Shown here: positions 1 through 9,800 of the stretch, in pieces
Position numbering within the stretch: the first letter of the stretch is position 1
How the letters are laid out: the number at the start of each line of letters is the position of its first letter
NCBI GenBank assembly: GCA_020435885.1
Contig: JAGQYU010000166.1
Coordinates: forward strand, 1 to 10,611
Reading direction: 5' to 3'
From: Flavobacteriaceae bacterium
GTDB taxonomy: Bacteria; Bacteroidota; Bacteroidia; Flavobacteriales; Flavobacteriaceae
Length of the DNA stretch: 10,611 nt
Made by a program: the position numbers and the translations under genes
Notes under the pieces: generated by a model
Database searches by the model: none
Told to the model about the DNA's origin: nothing
What the model saw: only the letters and a program-made list of their open reading frames with translations

Positions 1-777
1 ATGCAGTACATGGAAAACCATTTTGAAAAGCGTCTTGACCCAACAAAATTAGTAGAAGGTTCAAAATCAGTTATTTCCCTATTACTAAATTATTTTCCAT
101 CCCAACAACAAACAACTGATAATTATAAATTATCAAAATACGCTTACGGAACAGATTATCATTTCATTATTAAAGAAAAATTAAAAACGCTTTTACATTT
201 TATTCAAACAGAGATTGATGAAGTTAACGGGCGTGCTTTTGTAGATTCAGCCCCGGTATTAGACAAAGCATGGGCAGCCAAAAGTGGTTTAGGCTGGATT
301 GGCAAAAACAGTAATTTAATTACCAAACAAGTAGGTTCTTTTTATTTTATCGCTGAACTCATCATAGATTTAGAACTTGAATACGATTATCCTACTACAG
401 ACCATTGCGGTGCTTGTACAGCTTGCATAGATGCTTGCCCTACACAAGCCATTGTTCAACCTCATATAGTTGACGGTAGTAAATGTATCTCTTATTTTAC
501 TATTGAATTGAAAGATGAACTTCCAACTGATATGAAAGGAAAATTTGACGATTGGATGTTTGGTTGCGATGTTTGTCAGGATGTTTGTCCGTGGAATCGT
601 TTTTCAACACCACATAATGAACCTCTATTTAACCCTCATCCAGATCTTTTAACAATGACCAAAAAAGATTGGGAAGAAATAACAAAGGATGTTTTTACCA
701 AATTATTCAAAAAATCAGCAGTTAAGAGAACTACATTTTCAGGACTAAAAAGGAACATAAACTTTTTAAAAGATTAG
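1..777 (+). CDS. queG: Epoxyqueuosine reductase QueG, 5'-truncated by the window edge
   Basis: QueG is a cytoplasmic, cobalamin-dependent iron-sulfur enzyme that reduces epoxyqueuosine to queuosine at the wobble base of GUN-anticodon tRNAs. The visible 258 residues carry eight cysteines, as needed for two [4Fe-4S] clusters: C136, C139, C142 and C146 in a CGACTACIDACP ferredoxin motif, C162, and C189, C192 and C196 in GCDVCQDVCPWN. The block VDSAPVLDKAWAAKSGLGWI (residues 81-100) is a family signature; its Asp82 probably matches the conserved Asp proposed as general acid. The ATG at base 1 is not the real start: the reading begins inside a conserved part of the family, followed by KRLDP and LVEGSKSVISLLLNYFP, so I infer that roughly 50 N-terminal residues are missing. 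The C-terminus ends 62 residues after the last cysteine, so this is the short form without the HEAT-repeat tail of E. coli QueG. Identification is secure; the true start is outside the window. Confidence 0.96.
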   Translation: MQYMENHFEKRLDPTKLVEGSKSVISLLLNYFPSQQQTTDNYKLSKYAYGTDYHFIIKEKLKTLLHFIQTEIDEVNGRAFVDSAPVLDKAWAAKSGLGWIGKNSNLITKQVGSFYFIAELIIDLELEYDYPTTDHCGACTACIDACPTQAIVQPHIVDGSKCISYFTIELKDELPTDMKGKFDDWMFGCDVCQDVCPWNRFSTPHNEPLFNPHPDLLTMTKKDWEEITKDVFTKLFKKSAVKRTTFSGLKRNINFLKD

Positions 778-801
778 CATCTTCATTAACCTGAAACCTC
801 G

Positions 802-809
802 TAACTTTG
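802..809 (+). promoter_or_regulatory. Candidate Bacteroidota -7 promoter element upstream of maeB
   Basis: The octamer TAACTTTG matches the Bacteroidota primary-sigma -7 consensus TAnnTTTG exactly. It lies in the 56-base gap after queG, 24 bases before the maeB ATG, which would give a leader of roughly 15-20 bases. I see no good -33 TTG at the usual 17-23 base spacing; the nearest is a poor TTAG at 774-777. The leader after the element is A-rich (tcaaaaaacatact) and has no Shine-Dalgarno sequence, which is usual in this phylum. The transcription start is inferred, not shown. Confidence 0.55.
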
Positions 810-833
810 TCCTTCAAATCAAAAAACATACTT

Positions 834-3107
834 ATGAGCAATAGTAAATTAAAACGAGACGCTCTATTATACCACACTAAGCCAACCCCAGGCAAAATTC
901 AAGTAGTTCCAACCAAAAAACACGCAACACAAAGAGACCTGTCACTAGCATATTCTCCTGGTGTTGCCGCACCATGTTTGGAAATTGCTAAAAACAAAAA
1001 AGATGTTTATAAATACACCTCAAAAGGGAATTTAGTAGCTGTTATTTCTAACGGAACCGCAGTACTTGGCTTAGGGAATATAGGCCCCGAAGCCTCAAAA
1101 CCTGTTATGGAAGGTAAAGGCCTTTTGTTTAAGATCTTTGCTGATATTGATGTCTTTGACATTGAAGTTGATGCGACAGATATTGATAAATTTGTAGAGG
1201 CTGTAAAAGCCATTGCGCCAACTTTTGGAGGAATTAATCTGGAAGATATTAAGGCTCCCGAAGCGTTTGAAATTGAACGCAGATTGAAAGAAGAGCTTGA
1301 TATTCCTGTAATGCATGACGATCAACATGGTACTGCCATAATTTCTGCTGCAGCGTTAAAAAATGCCTGTGAAATAGCCAACAAAGACATTTCAAAGGTA
1401 CAAATCGTAGTCAGTGGAGCTGGAGCTGCTGCTGTATCGTGTACACGTTTGTATATTAAACTCGGTGCAAAACCTGAAAATATTGTAATGCTAGACAGTA
1501 AAGGAGTTATACGTAAAGATCGAGAAAATCTAACTCCTGAAAAAGCTGAATTTGCTACTTCAAAAGACTTGCATACACTAGAAGAAGCTATGAAAAACAG
1601 CGATGTGTTCATAGGCCTTTCACAAGGTAATATTTTAACACCTAAGATGGTTGCTTCTATGGCTAAAAACCCTATCGTTTTTGCTATGGCAAACCCTGAC
1701 CCTGAAATCAGCTACAACCTTGCCGTAAAAACTAGAAAGGATATTATTATGGCAACCGGAAGATCAGATCATCCTAATCAGGTAAACAATGTGCTTGGTT
1801 TTCCATTTATTTTCAGAGGAGCTTTGGATGTTAGAGCAACCAAAATCAATGAAGAAATGAAAATGGCTGCCGTACACGCATTGGCCGATCTGGCTAAATC
1901 TCCGGTACCGGAACAAGTAAATATCGTGTATGATCAGGTAAATCTATCATTTGGAAAAGAATACATAATTCCTAAACCATTTGACCCAAGATTGATCTAT
2001 GAAATACCACCTGCAGTTGCTAAAGCAGCGATGGATTCCGGTGTGGCAACAGAACCTATTACCGATTGGGATAAGTATAAAGATCATCTCATGGAGCGCC
2101 TCGGCACAGGAAATAAAATTGTTCGTCTGTTGCATGATAGAGCCAGAAGCAATCCTAAAAAAGTTGTTTTTGCTGAAGCTGATCATTTAGATGTATTGAA
2201 AGCAGCTCAGACTGTTTATGATGAAAAAATTGGAATTCCTATTCTTTTAGGTGATAAAGAAACTATTCTAGATCTTAAAAAAGAAATTGGATTTACCGGC
2301 AAAGTTGAAATTATTGACCCAAAAACTCCTGAAGAACAACCAAGAAGACATCGCTTTGCAGAAAAATACTGGCAAGCCCGTCAACGCAAAGGTATTAAGT
2401 TACTTGATGCCCAAAAATGGATGAGAGAGCGCAACTATTTTGCCGCTATGATGGTCAATGAAGGCGAAGCCGATGCTATGATTACAGGTTATACACGTAG
2501 CTATGTAACTGTGGTAAAACCTATGTTAGAACTGGTTGGAATGGCAAAAGGAGTTTCAAGAGTTGCCGCAGCTAACCTAATGCTTACTCAAAGAGGGCCA
2601 ATATTCTTAGCAGATACTACCATTAATATTAACCCTACAGCTAATCATTTGGCAAAAATATCTCAGCTAACAGCTTCGTTGGCTAAGGTGTTCAACATAA
2701 AGCCGAATATTGCCATGCTGTCTTATTCTAATTTCGGAGCATCACAAAATGAAGACTCCAAGAAAATAGCACAAGCTATAAAGTTGATTCATAGAAACTA
2801 TCCTAATGTGGTAATTGATGGTGAGTTACAAGCTGATTTTGCATTGAATCCGGAACTACTAAAAAAAGAGTTTCCATTTTCTAAATTAGTTGACAAAAAG
2901 GTAAATGTGCTTATTTTCCCAAATTTAGATGCAGCTAACATTACTTATAAATTAATGAAAGAATTGTATGACGCTACTTCTATTGGGCCGATAATGCTCG
3001 GTTTAAACAAGCCAGTACATATTTTACAATTAGGAGCTAGTGTAGATGAAATGGTAAACATGGCTGCTATAGCAGTAATTGATGCTCAGGAAAAAGCTAA
3101 AAAATAA
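834..3107 (+). CDS. maeB: NADP-dependent malic enzyme with C-terminal phosphotransacetylase-like domain (MaeB type)
   Basis: This cytoplasmic enzyme decarboxylates malate oxidatively to pyruvate, yielding NADPH. From the ATG at 834 the protein has 757 residues, almost the same as E. coli MaeB (about 759). Residues 1 to about 420 are the malic enzyme: LAYSPGVA with candidate catalytic Tyr40, MEGKGLLFK with Lys95, metal ligands in LEDIKAPEAF (137-145) and MHDDQHGTA (Asp162, Asp163), a dinucleotide-binding SGAGAAA loop (194-200), ANPDPE (286-291), and VNNVLGFPFIFRGALD (317-332). Residues about 428-753 are a phosphotransacetylase-like domain; in this family it is regulatory, binding acetyl-CoA, rather than a working acetyltransferase. 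Here KPVHILQLGASVDE (726-739) stands where true Pta enzymes have a Ser-Arg pair. An in-frame TTG at 807 would add nine residues but sits inside the -7 element, so I reject it. NADP preference is inferred from the fused architecture. The gene is probably transcribed from its own promoter. Confidence 0.97.
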   Translation: MSNSKLKRDALLYHTKPTPGKIQVVPTKKHATQRDLSLAYSPGVAAPCLEIAKNKKDVYKYTSKGNLVAVISNGTAVLGLGNIGPEASKPVMEGKGLLFKIFADIDVFDIEVDATDIDKFVEAVKAIAPTFGGINLEDIKAPEAFEIERRLKEELDIPVMHDDQHGTAIISAAALKNACEIANKDISKVQIVVSGAGAAAVSCTRLYIKLGAKPENIVMLDSKGVIRKDRENLTPEKAEFATSKDLHTLEEAMKNSDVFIGLSQGNILTPKMVASMAKNPIVFAMANPDPEISYNLAVKTRKDIIMATGRSDHPNQVNNVLGFPFIFRGALDVRATKINEEMKMAAVHALADLAKSPVPEQVNIVYDQVNLSFGKEYIIPKPFDPRLIYEIPPAVAKAAMDSGVATEPITDWDKYKDHLMERLGTGNKIVRLLHDRARSNPKKVVFAEADHLDVLKAAQTVYDEKIGIPILLGDKETILDLKKEIGFTGKVEIIDPKTPEEQPRRHRFAEKYWQARQRKGIKLLDAQKWMRERNYFAAMMVNEGEADAMITGYTRSYVTVVKPMLELVGMAKGVSRVAAANLMLTQRGPIFLADTTININPTANHLAKISQLTASLAKVFNIKPNIAMLSYSNFGASQNEDSKKIAQAIKLIHRNYPNVVIDGELQADFALNPELLKKEFPFSKLVDKKVNVLIFPNLDAANITYKLMKELYDATSIGPIMLGLNKPVHILQLGASVDEMVNMAAIAVIDAQEKAKK

Positions 3108-3119
3108 TTCTTATTTCAT

Positions 3120-3127
3120 TACATTTG
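3120..3127 (+). promoter_or_regulatory. Candidate Bacteroidota -7 promoter element upstream of ruvA
   Basis: TACATTTG is an exact TAnnTTTG match in the 40-base gap between maeB and ruvA, 20 bases before the ruvA ATG. As with the maeB element, the distance would give a very short leader, and the leader is A-rich near the start codon (catcaaataa) without a Shine-Dalgarno sequence. No clear -33 TTG is present at the standard spacing; that region overlaps the 3' end of maeB. If active, it would drive ruvA and probably sprA. Confidence 0.5.
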
Positions 3128-3147
3128 GCAATTAAAGCATCAAATAA

Positions 3148-3729
3148 ATGATTACTCATCTCAGAGGGAAATTAGTTGAAAAAAATCCTACGTATGTGGT
3201 AATTGAATGCAATGGCGTAGGGTATTTCATTCATATTTCTCTCAATACCTATTCCAAAGTAACGGATTCTGAAGCCATAAAGTTATATACCTATCTTTCT
3301 GTTAAAGAAGACTCGCATACACTTTATGGCTTTATGGATGCGCTAGAAAGAGAGGTTTTTAAACTACTTATTTCCGTTTCCGGAATTGGTACTGCAACCG
3401 CACGCACCATGCTTTCGTCAATGACTCCAGAACAAGTTCAGCAGGCCATTGCTTCAGAAGATGTTGCCACCATTCAATCCATTAAAGGAATTGGTGTCAA
3501 AACCGCTCAACGGGTAATTATTGAACTTAAAGATAAAATTGTTAAAACATATCAAATTTCAGAAGATTCTGCACATTCAAACAATACAATTAAAGAAGAA
3601 GCGTTATCTGCTTTAGAAGTCTTAGGTTTTGCTAGAAAACAAGTTGATAAGCTGGTACAGAAAATAATTCAAGAATCCCCTGAAATCACTCTTGAAAATA
3701 TTATTAAACAGGCTCTTAAAAACTTGTAA
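3148..3729 (+). CDS. ruvA: Holliday junction branch migration complex subunit RuvA
   Basis: RuvA binds four-way DNA junctions as a tetramer and loads the RuvB helicase for branch migration, with RuvC resolving the junction. The 193 residues are close to the E. coli length (203). Residues 1 to about 62 form the OB-fold domain, opening with MITHLRGKLVEK and including VIECNGVGYFIHIS and the DSHTLYGF segment (55-62). Two helix-hairpin-helix motifs follow: SVSGIGTATARTML (76-89, Gly79 and Gly81) and SIKGIGVKTAQRVIIELKDK (111-130, Gly114 and Gly116), which contact the junction backbone. A polar linker (about 134-147) leads to the small C-terminal domain III (148-193, with ALSALEVLGFARKQV), which contacts RuvB. 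The start is supported by the conserved MI-x-x-LRG opening. Neither ruvB nor ruvC is in this window. The stop is 16 bases before sprA, suggesting co-transcription. Confidence 0.98.
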   Translation: MITHLRGKLVEKNPTYVVIECNGVGYFIHISLNTYSKVTDSEAIKLYTYLSVKEDSHTLYGFMDALEREVFKLLISVSGIGTATARTMLSSMTPEQVQQAIASEDVATIQSIKGIGVKTAQRVIIELKDKIVKTYQISEDSAHSNNTIKEEALSALEVLGFARKQVDKLVQKIIQESPEITLENIIKQALKNL

Positions 3730-3745
3730 AAATTTGGATACCAGA

Positions 3746-3808
3746 ATGTTAAATATACACAAACTTCTGATCGGTATTCTTTTTTTTACATCAGTTTCTT
3801 TGAGTGGA
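3746..3808 (+). other. Sec signal peptide of SprA
   Basis: The first 21 residues have His5 and Lys6 near the N-terminus, a hydrophobic core (LLIGILFFTSVSL) and a small-residue end (SLSG) before Gln22. Bacteroidota exported proteins often begin with Gln after cleavage, so I place the cut after Gly21. This supports the ATG at 3746 as the true start and fits export to the outer membrane. There is no lipoprotein cysteine. The cleavage site is inferred and could be off by a few residues. Confidence 0.8.
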
Positions 3809-6800
3809 CAAGTATTACCTCCTGAAAAACCTAAAGACACCACAAAAACTTCACTGCTAAAAGAAGTCCTTCAGGTAAAAGATACGCTAAAAATAGATTC
3901 TCTCGGCAAACTACCATACACCTTTAACAGCAATCAAAAAGGTAGCCTTTTTCTTAATAAATATGCCAATTTTGAAGTTATTTATGATCCTGAAACCAGT
4001 CAGTATATTTTTGTAGAAAAGGTTGGCGATTACTACATAAAGCATCCTTTTTACATGTCTAAAAAAGAGTATGAAGAATACCGTTTAAGACGTGATATGA
4101 TGGACTACTTTAAAGAAAAAGTAAGTGCTATTGGAGGAAGACAGAAAGATAAAGAACTGGCACAAAAGAATTTACTACCAAAATATTATGTAAAATCTGA
4201 ACTCTTTGAAAACATCTTTGGAGGTAATGAAATTGAAGTAAACCCCCAAGGTTCTGTACTGGTTAAGATGGGTGTTCTCTTCCAAAAAGTTGAAAATCCA
4301 CAACTTTCTGAACGCAACAGACAAAGCACTACTTTTGATTTTGACCAAGAAATCAATGCCAGTCTAAATGCCAGAGTTGGAAAACGTTTAACCGTTAATG
4401 CCAATTTTGACACGCAGGCCACTTTTAATTTTCAAAACCTTATAAAACTTGATTACACACCAACCGAAGATGATATCATCAGAAAAATAGAGGTAGGTAA
4501 TGTAAGCATGCCTATTCAAAGTTCTTTAATCTCTGGAGCACAGAACCTTTTTGGTGTAAAAACTGAGCTTCAATTTGGAAGAACAACAATTACGGGTGTA
4601 TTCTCTCAACAGCGATCACAAACAAGGTCTGTAGCCGCACAAGGCGGTGCAACTATTACCGAATTTGAAATGAGGGCCAGTGATTATGACGATAACAGGC
4701 ACTTTTTCCTTTCTCAAAGTTTTAGAGATGATTTTAACAAAGCACTGAAAGAATTTCCGCTAATAAACAGTTCCAAATATGTTACTAGAATTGAAGTTTG
4801 GATAACCAATCGAAACAATACTACAGAGGATGTTAGAAATATTGTTGCGTTGGCTGATTTGGGAGAAGCTGATCCTAATAATATACATTCGTTATTGGTA
4901 ACTTCCAATGGTGGTCCAGATCCTAGAAATGATGCAAACAGTTTAAATGGTTTCTTTGCTGACGGCAACCCCATAAGGGATATTTCTACTGTTAATACTG
5001 CTATGACCGGATACAATCAAGGTACAGACTACTCTTTGCTAGAAAATGCCCGCAAATTAACTTTAGGGGTAGATTTTACCTTAAACCCACAACTGGGTTA
5101 TATTACGTTGAACCGAAAACTGGCCGATAGTGATATACTGGCCGTAGCCTTTGAATATACTGATAGCAATACTACAGGTGACAATGTTTTTAGAGTTGGG
5201 GAACTTTCCAGCGATGGTATTACAGCTCCCAGCAATCTGATTGTAAAACTACTTCGCAGTGAGATAGTTAACACAAAAATCCCTATGTGGAAATTGATGA
5301 TGAAAAACATTTATGCGCTCCAAGGGGGATATCAGTTAAACCCAGACGGATTCCGTTTAGAAGTATTATATCAAGATGATAAAGAAGGGGTTCCTCTAAA
5401 TATTTTGCAAAATGCAGTTACTTCCGAAGAAATTAAAACCGCTTCATTACTGCGAATGATGCGTATTGACAGGTTAGATGCTACCAATCAAAAAACAGAA
5501 ACTTCAGGTTCCTTTGCTGCGGGTGATGGTTTTTTCGATTTTTTACCCGGTTTAACAGTTGATACTCAATATGGTTACATCATTTTCCCAACTGTTGAGC
5601 CATTCGGTAACAGTTTGTCAGACACCCCTGACCCTATAAGCACAACATCAGGTGAATTAGGCCAAATATTAACAGTTCCGGCCGACCAACAATATGTCTT
5701 TGATGAACTCTACAACCTTACCAAAGCACAAGCAAAAAATGAATTCCAAAACAAAGACAAATACTTTTTAAAAGGCTATTTCAAGTCTGAGTCTAGTAGT
5801 GGTATTCCTCTTGGTGCTTTTAATGTACCAAGGGGTTCAGTTACTGTTACTTCAGGAGGTAGAGAATTATTAGAAGGGGTTGATTATGTAGTTGATTATA
5901 CAATGGGTACTGTTCAAATCATTGATCCTAACTTAGCAGCATCCAATGCTCCTATCAATGTTTCCGTAGAAAATAATAACGGTTTTAACCAGCAACGAAG
6001 AAGTTTTATAGGCGTAGATATACAACACATTTTTTCTGAAGATTTTGCCATTGGAGGTACTATTTTAAACCTCAACGAAAGGCCTTTTACTCAAAAATAC
6101 CAATTCGGTTCTGAACCGGTTAACAATACAATTGTTGGGGTAAATCTAAGTTATAAGACCGAAGTGCCTAAACTCACTAAATGGGTTAATAAGTTGCCCA
6201 ATATAGAAACGGATGTACCTTCTAATTTCTCTATCAGGGCTGAAGCCGCCTATTTACTTCCCGGATCACCAAAAGGCATTAATCTAAATGGTGAAGCTGC
6301 CAGCTATGTAGATGATTTTGAAGGCTCTCAAATACCGTTAGACATGAGTGCTCCACGCCAATGGTTTTTAGCTAGTGTGCCAAAAGAACAAGACAATCCA
6401 GAACTAGATTTCATCACAAATAATAATATCCCAGTGGGAATGGACAGCAGAATACGTTCAGGCGCTGCACGCTCCAAATTAGCATGGTACACTATAGACA
6501 GGTTATTTTACGGAAACACCTTAAAACCTAGCAACATTACTGATAATGAGCTTTCTAGAGACGAAGTGCGTAGGATTGGTTATGATGAGTTGTTCCCAGA
6601 ACTTGATCTGGATGTAACTCAATCTAATATAGTAAATACCTTTGACCTTGCTTATTATCCGGAAGAAAGAGGTCCTTACAATTTTACAACAGATGCAAAT
6701 TCTGATGGCACATTAACAAACCCTGAACAAAAGTGGGCAGGTATTATGCGCTCATTAAACACAACCGATTTTCAACAAGCAAACATAGAATACATCCAAT

Positions 6801-9800
6801 TTTGGTTAATGGATCCATATCAAAACTATTCCATCACCCAAGAAGAAGGCGCTTCTAATATAAATCCTGCTGATTTTGGTGGTGAACTGTATTTTAATTT
6901 AGGAAACATTTCTGAAGATATTTTAGATGATGATCGTAGAATGTACGAAAACGGTTTACCTGCTGATGGTGTAAAAGTTTATGGCAATAATGTAGATCAA
7001 ACTTCTGCAATGGTTGACGTTCCAAAAACACAATCATTACTGTATGCCTTTACGGAAAAAGACAATGAAAGGCCTAATCAGGATTTAGGATTGGATGGTC
7101 TTACAGATGCAGAAGAACTACAGCGATTTGGTACTCAATTTGGTAGTGACCCTTCTAATGATAATTACCAGTTTTACCGTGGTAGTGAGCTCGATGCTTC
7201 TGATGCAACAATCTTAGCTCGCTATAAAAATTATAATAACACTCAAGGAAATTCGCCAACCATAAACAACTCGACCGAGTCATACCCAACATCTGCAACT
7301 TCTTATCCGGATGTTGAGGACATCAACAAAGACCAAACTATGAGTGATGTTGAGAGTTATTTTCAGTACAAAGTATCTTTAAACCCTTCTGATCTTATTG
7401 TAGGTCAAAACAACATTGTTGACCGAAAAGAAATGAGTGTTACACTTGCAAATGGCAACAAACAAACGGCTGTTTGGTATCAATTTAGAATTCCTATCAA
7501 TTCACCTGATGAAGTGATTAACGAAATTTCAGATTTCAATTCTATTCGCTTTATGCGGATATTCTTAACTAAGTTTAGAGTTCCTGTGGTATTGCGTTTT
7601 GGTGAACTTCAATTAGTTAGAGGCGACTGGAGACGTTATACCAAAACCTTGGATGAAACTATAAATCCTCCTCAAGAACTGGATGCAGATGAGAACCGAA
7701 ACTTTGAAGTAGGTGTTGTAAATATTCAAGAGAACGAAAACAAACAACCTATACCTTATGTACTGCCTCCAGGCGTACGTAGAGAACGTTTGCAAGGAAC
7801 AACTACCATACAAGAGCAAAATGAACAATCTTTATTGGTAAGAGTAAATGATCTTGAAGCCGGGCAAACAAGGGCCGTTTACAAGAATACCAGTTTTGAT
7901 ATGCGCATGTTCAATAAACTTAAAATGTTTATCCATGCGGAAAGCATAACTGGCAAAGGAGAAGTAGCTGATGATGAATTATCAGCCATTATCCGACTAG
8001 GTAGTGATACTGACGATAATTTCTATCAAGTAGAAGTTCCGTTAAAAATTACGCCTTCCGGTTCAATATCAGATGAAACCATCTGGCCAAGTGAAAATGA
8101 GCTAATGGCCAACTTAAAAGAATTTGGACAGTTGAAAATTGAGCGGTATACAGAAAATGCTTCTCAGACAGACATTTATCCTTCTTATACTTCTGACCCC
8201 GAAACAAAACTACGTGTAAAAGGAAATCCAAACCTTTCAAATATCAGAACCATCATGATTGGTGTTAAAAATAATTCCATCTCTAATAAAAGTGCAGAAT
8301 TATGGTTCAATGAACTGCGAGTGGTAGATTTTGACAACAAAGGCGGATGGGCTGCTGTGGTAAATGCCGATGCCAATTTTGCTGACTTTGCTGATGTTTC
8401 CATCTCCGGAAGGGCAAATTCACAAGGTTTTGGTTCTATAGACCAACGCGTTAGTGAACGTAGTCAGGAAGATGTGAAACAATATGACATTGTAACCAAT
8501 ATAAATCTAGGGCAATTACTTCCAAAAAGTGCAGGAATACAATTACCATTTAATTATAGTATTTCTGAAGAATTCAGAGATCCGAAATGGGATGCCAAGT
8601 ATCAGGATGTACTTTTTGAAGATGCCAAAGAGGCAAATGCCAATAGCGATAAATCCAGAGATTACACAAAACGCAGAAGCATCAACCTAATCAATGTTAG
8701 AAAAGAACGTACCGATCCTGAAAAACCACAACGTATCTATGATGTTGAGAACCTTTCAGTCTCATATTCATATAACGATACATACCACAGAGATTTTAAC
8801 GTAGAAAAGTATTTGGATCAAAATGTAAGGGCAGCTGCAACCTATAATTACAGCTTTACACCTATGAGTATAGAACCCTTTAAAAAGTCTAAATTTTTAG
8901 AAAAAAATAAATTCTTTGCTTTTATTAAAGATTTTAATATCAACCCATTACCTACTTCAATTTCGGTTAATTCAAATATTATTAGAAGTTATAACGAACA
9001 ATTATCTAGGCCATTGGTTGATGACCCATCCTTTCCCGAAATCCCTACACTTACGCAAAGACGTTTTATGTTCGATTGGGATTATAACATAGCTTACAAC
9101 TTAACCAAATCATTACAGTTTACGTTCAGGGCTACAAATAATCATATTTATGATAATTTTGATACCGATAATGATATCAGGTTATTCACTAACTTTTTCA
9201 ATATAGGAAGACCAAATCAATACCATCAAACATTAGATGCCACTTATAAAGTTCCTATTAATAAGATTCCATGGTTTGATTTTATAACTACTGATTATAA
9301 ATATTCTGCTGATTTTAACTGGCAAGCAGGAGCTCAGGACTATATAGATGATATTGGCAACACTATTAGAAATGCCAATACGCATGGTTTAAATGCTGAT
9401 ATTGACCTGACCCGTTTGTATGATAAAACTGGGCTGTCAAGACTTGCCATTAAAAAACCTAAGACCAAGAAAAGTGACAAAAAAGCTAAAAAAGAAGACA
9501 ATACTCCACAACAACCTACAATAAATAGAAGTAAACCCGGAATTACAGATAGAGATCGCAAAAAGCTATCACCCGGACGTAAGGTTGTACAGGGTCTGAT
9601 AGATGCGGTAACTTCTGTTAAAAAGATACGTTTTTCGTACATAGAGAATAACGAAACTACATTGCCCGGTTATAAACCTGAAGTTGGTTTTTTAGGCAGG
9701 GATAACTATTCCGGTAGTTTAGCCCCTACTTTAGGATTTGTTTTTGGTAGCCAACGAGATATCAGAAGTATAGCCTTAGCTAATGACTGGCTTGTTTCAA

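Noticed and set aside
1..3. ATG at the first base as the queG start codon
   Set aside because: The reading starts inside a conserved part of QueG; the N-terminal segment of the family is missing, so this Met is internal and the window edge cuts the gene.
807..833. Nine-residue N-terminal extension of MaeB from a TTG codon
   Set aside because: The TTG is part of the TAACTTTG promoter element, the added residues match nothing known in MaeB, and the ATG at 834 gives the usual family length.
3123..3145. Inverted repeat ATTTG / CAAAT before ruvA as an operator or terminator
   Set aside because: Five paired bases with a 13-base spacer in AT-rich DNA are expected by chance; there is no GC-rich stem or U-tract.
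3729..3736. AAAATTTG as a -7 element for sprA
   Set aside because: The first base deviates from TAnnTTTG (A for T), and it would leave only nine bases to the ATG. Read-through from ruvA is simpler.
4714..5016. 100-codon open frame on the minus strand inside sprA
   Set aside because: It is the shadow of a conserved coding region, with no recognisable protein family and no sign of a start region of its own.
9340..9642. 100-codon minus-strand open frame with hydrophobic stretches, which could suggest a small membrane protein
   Set aside because: The Leu/Phe-rich stretches are the reverse complement of the lysine-rich tract of SprA (AAA/AAG become TTT/CTT); no independent support.
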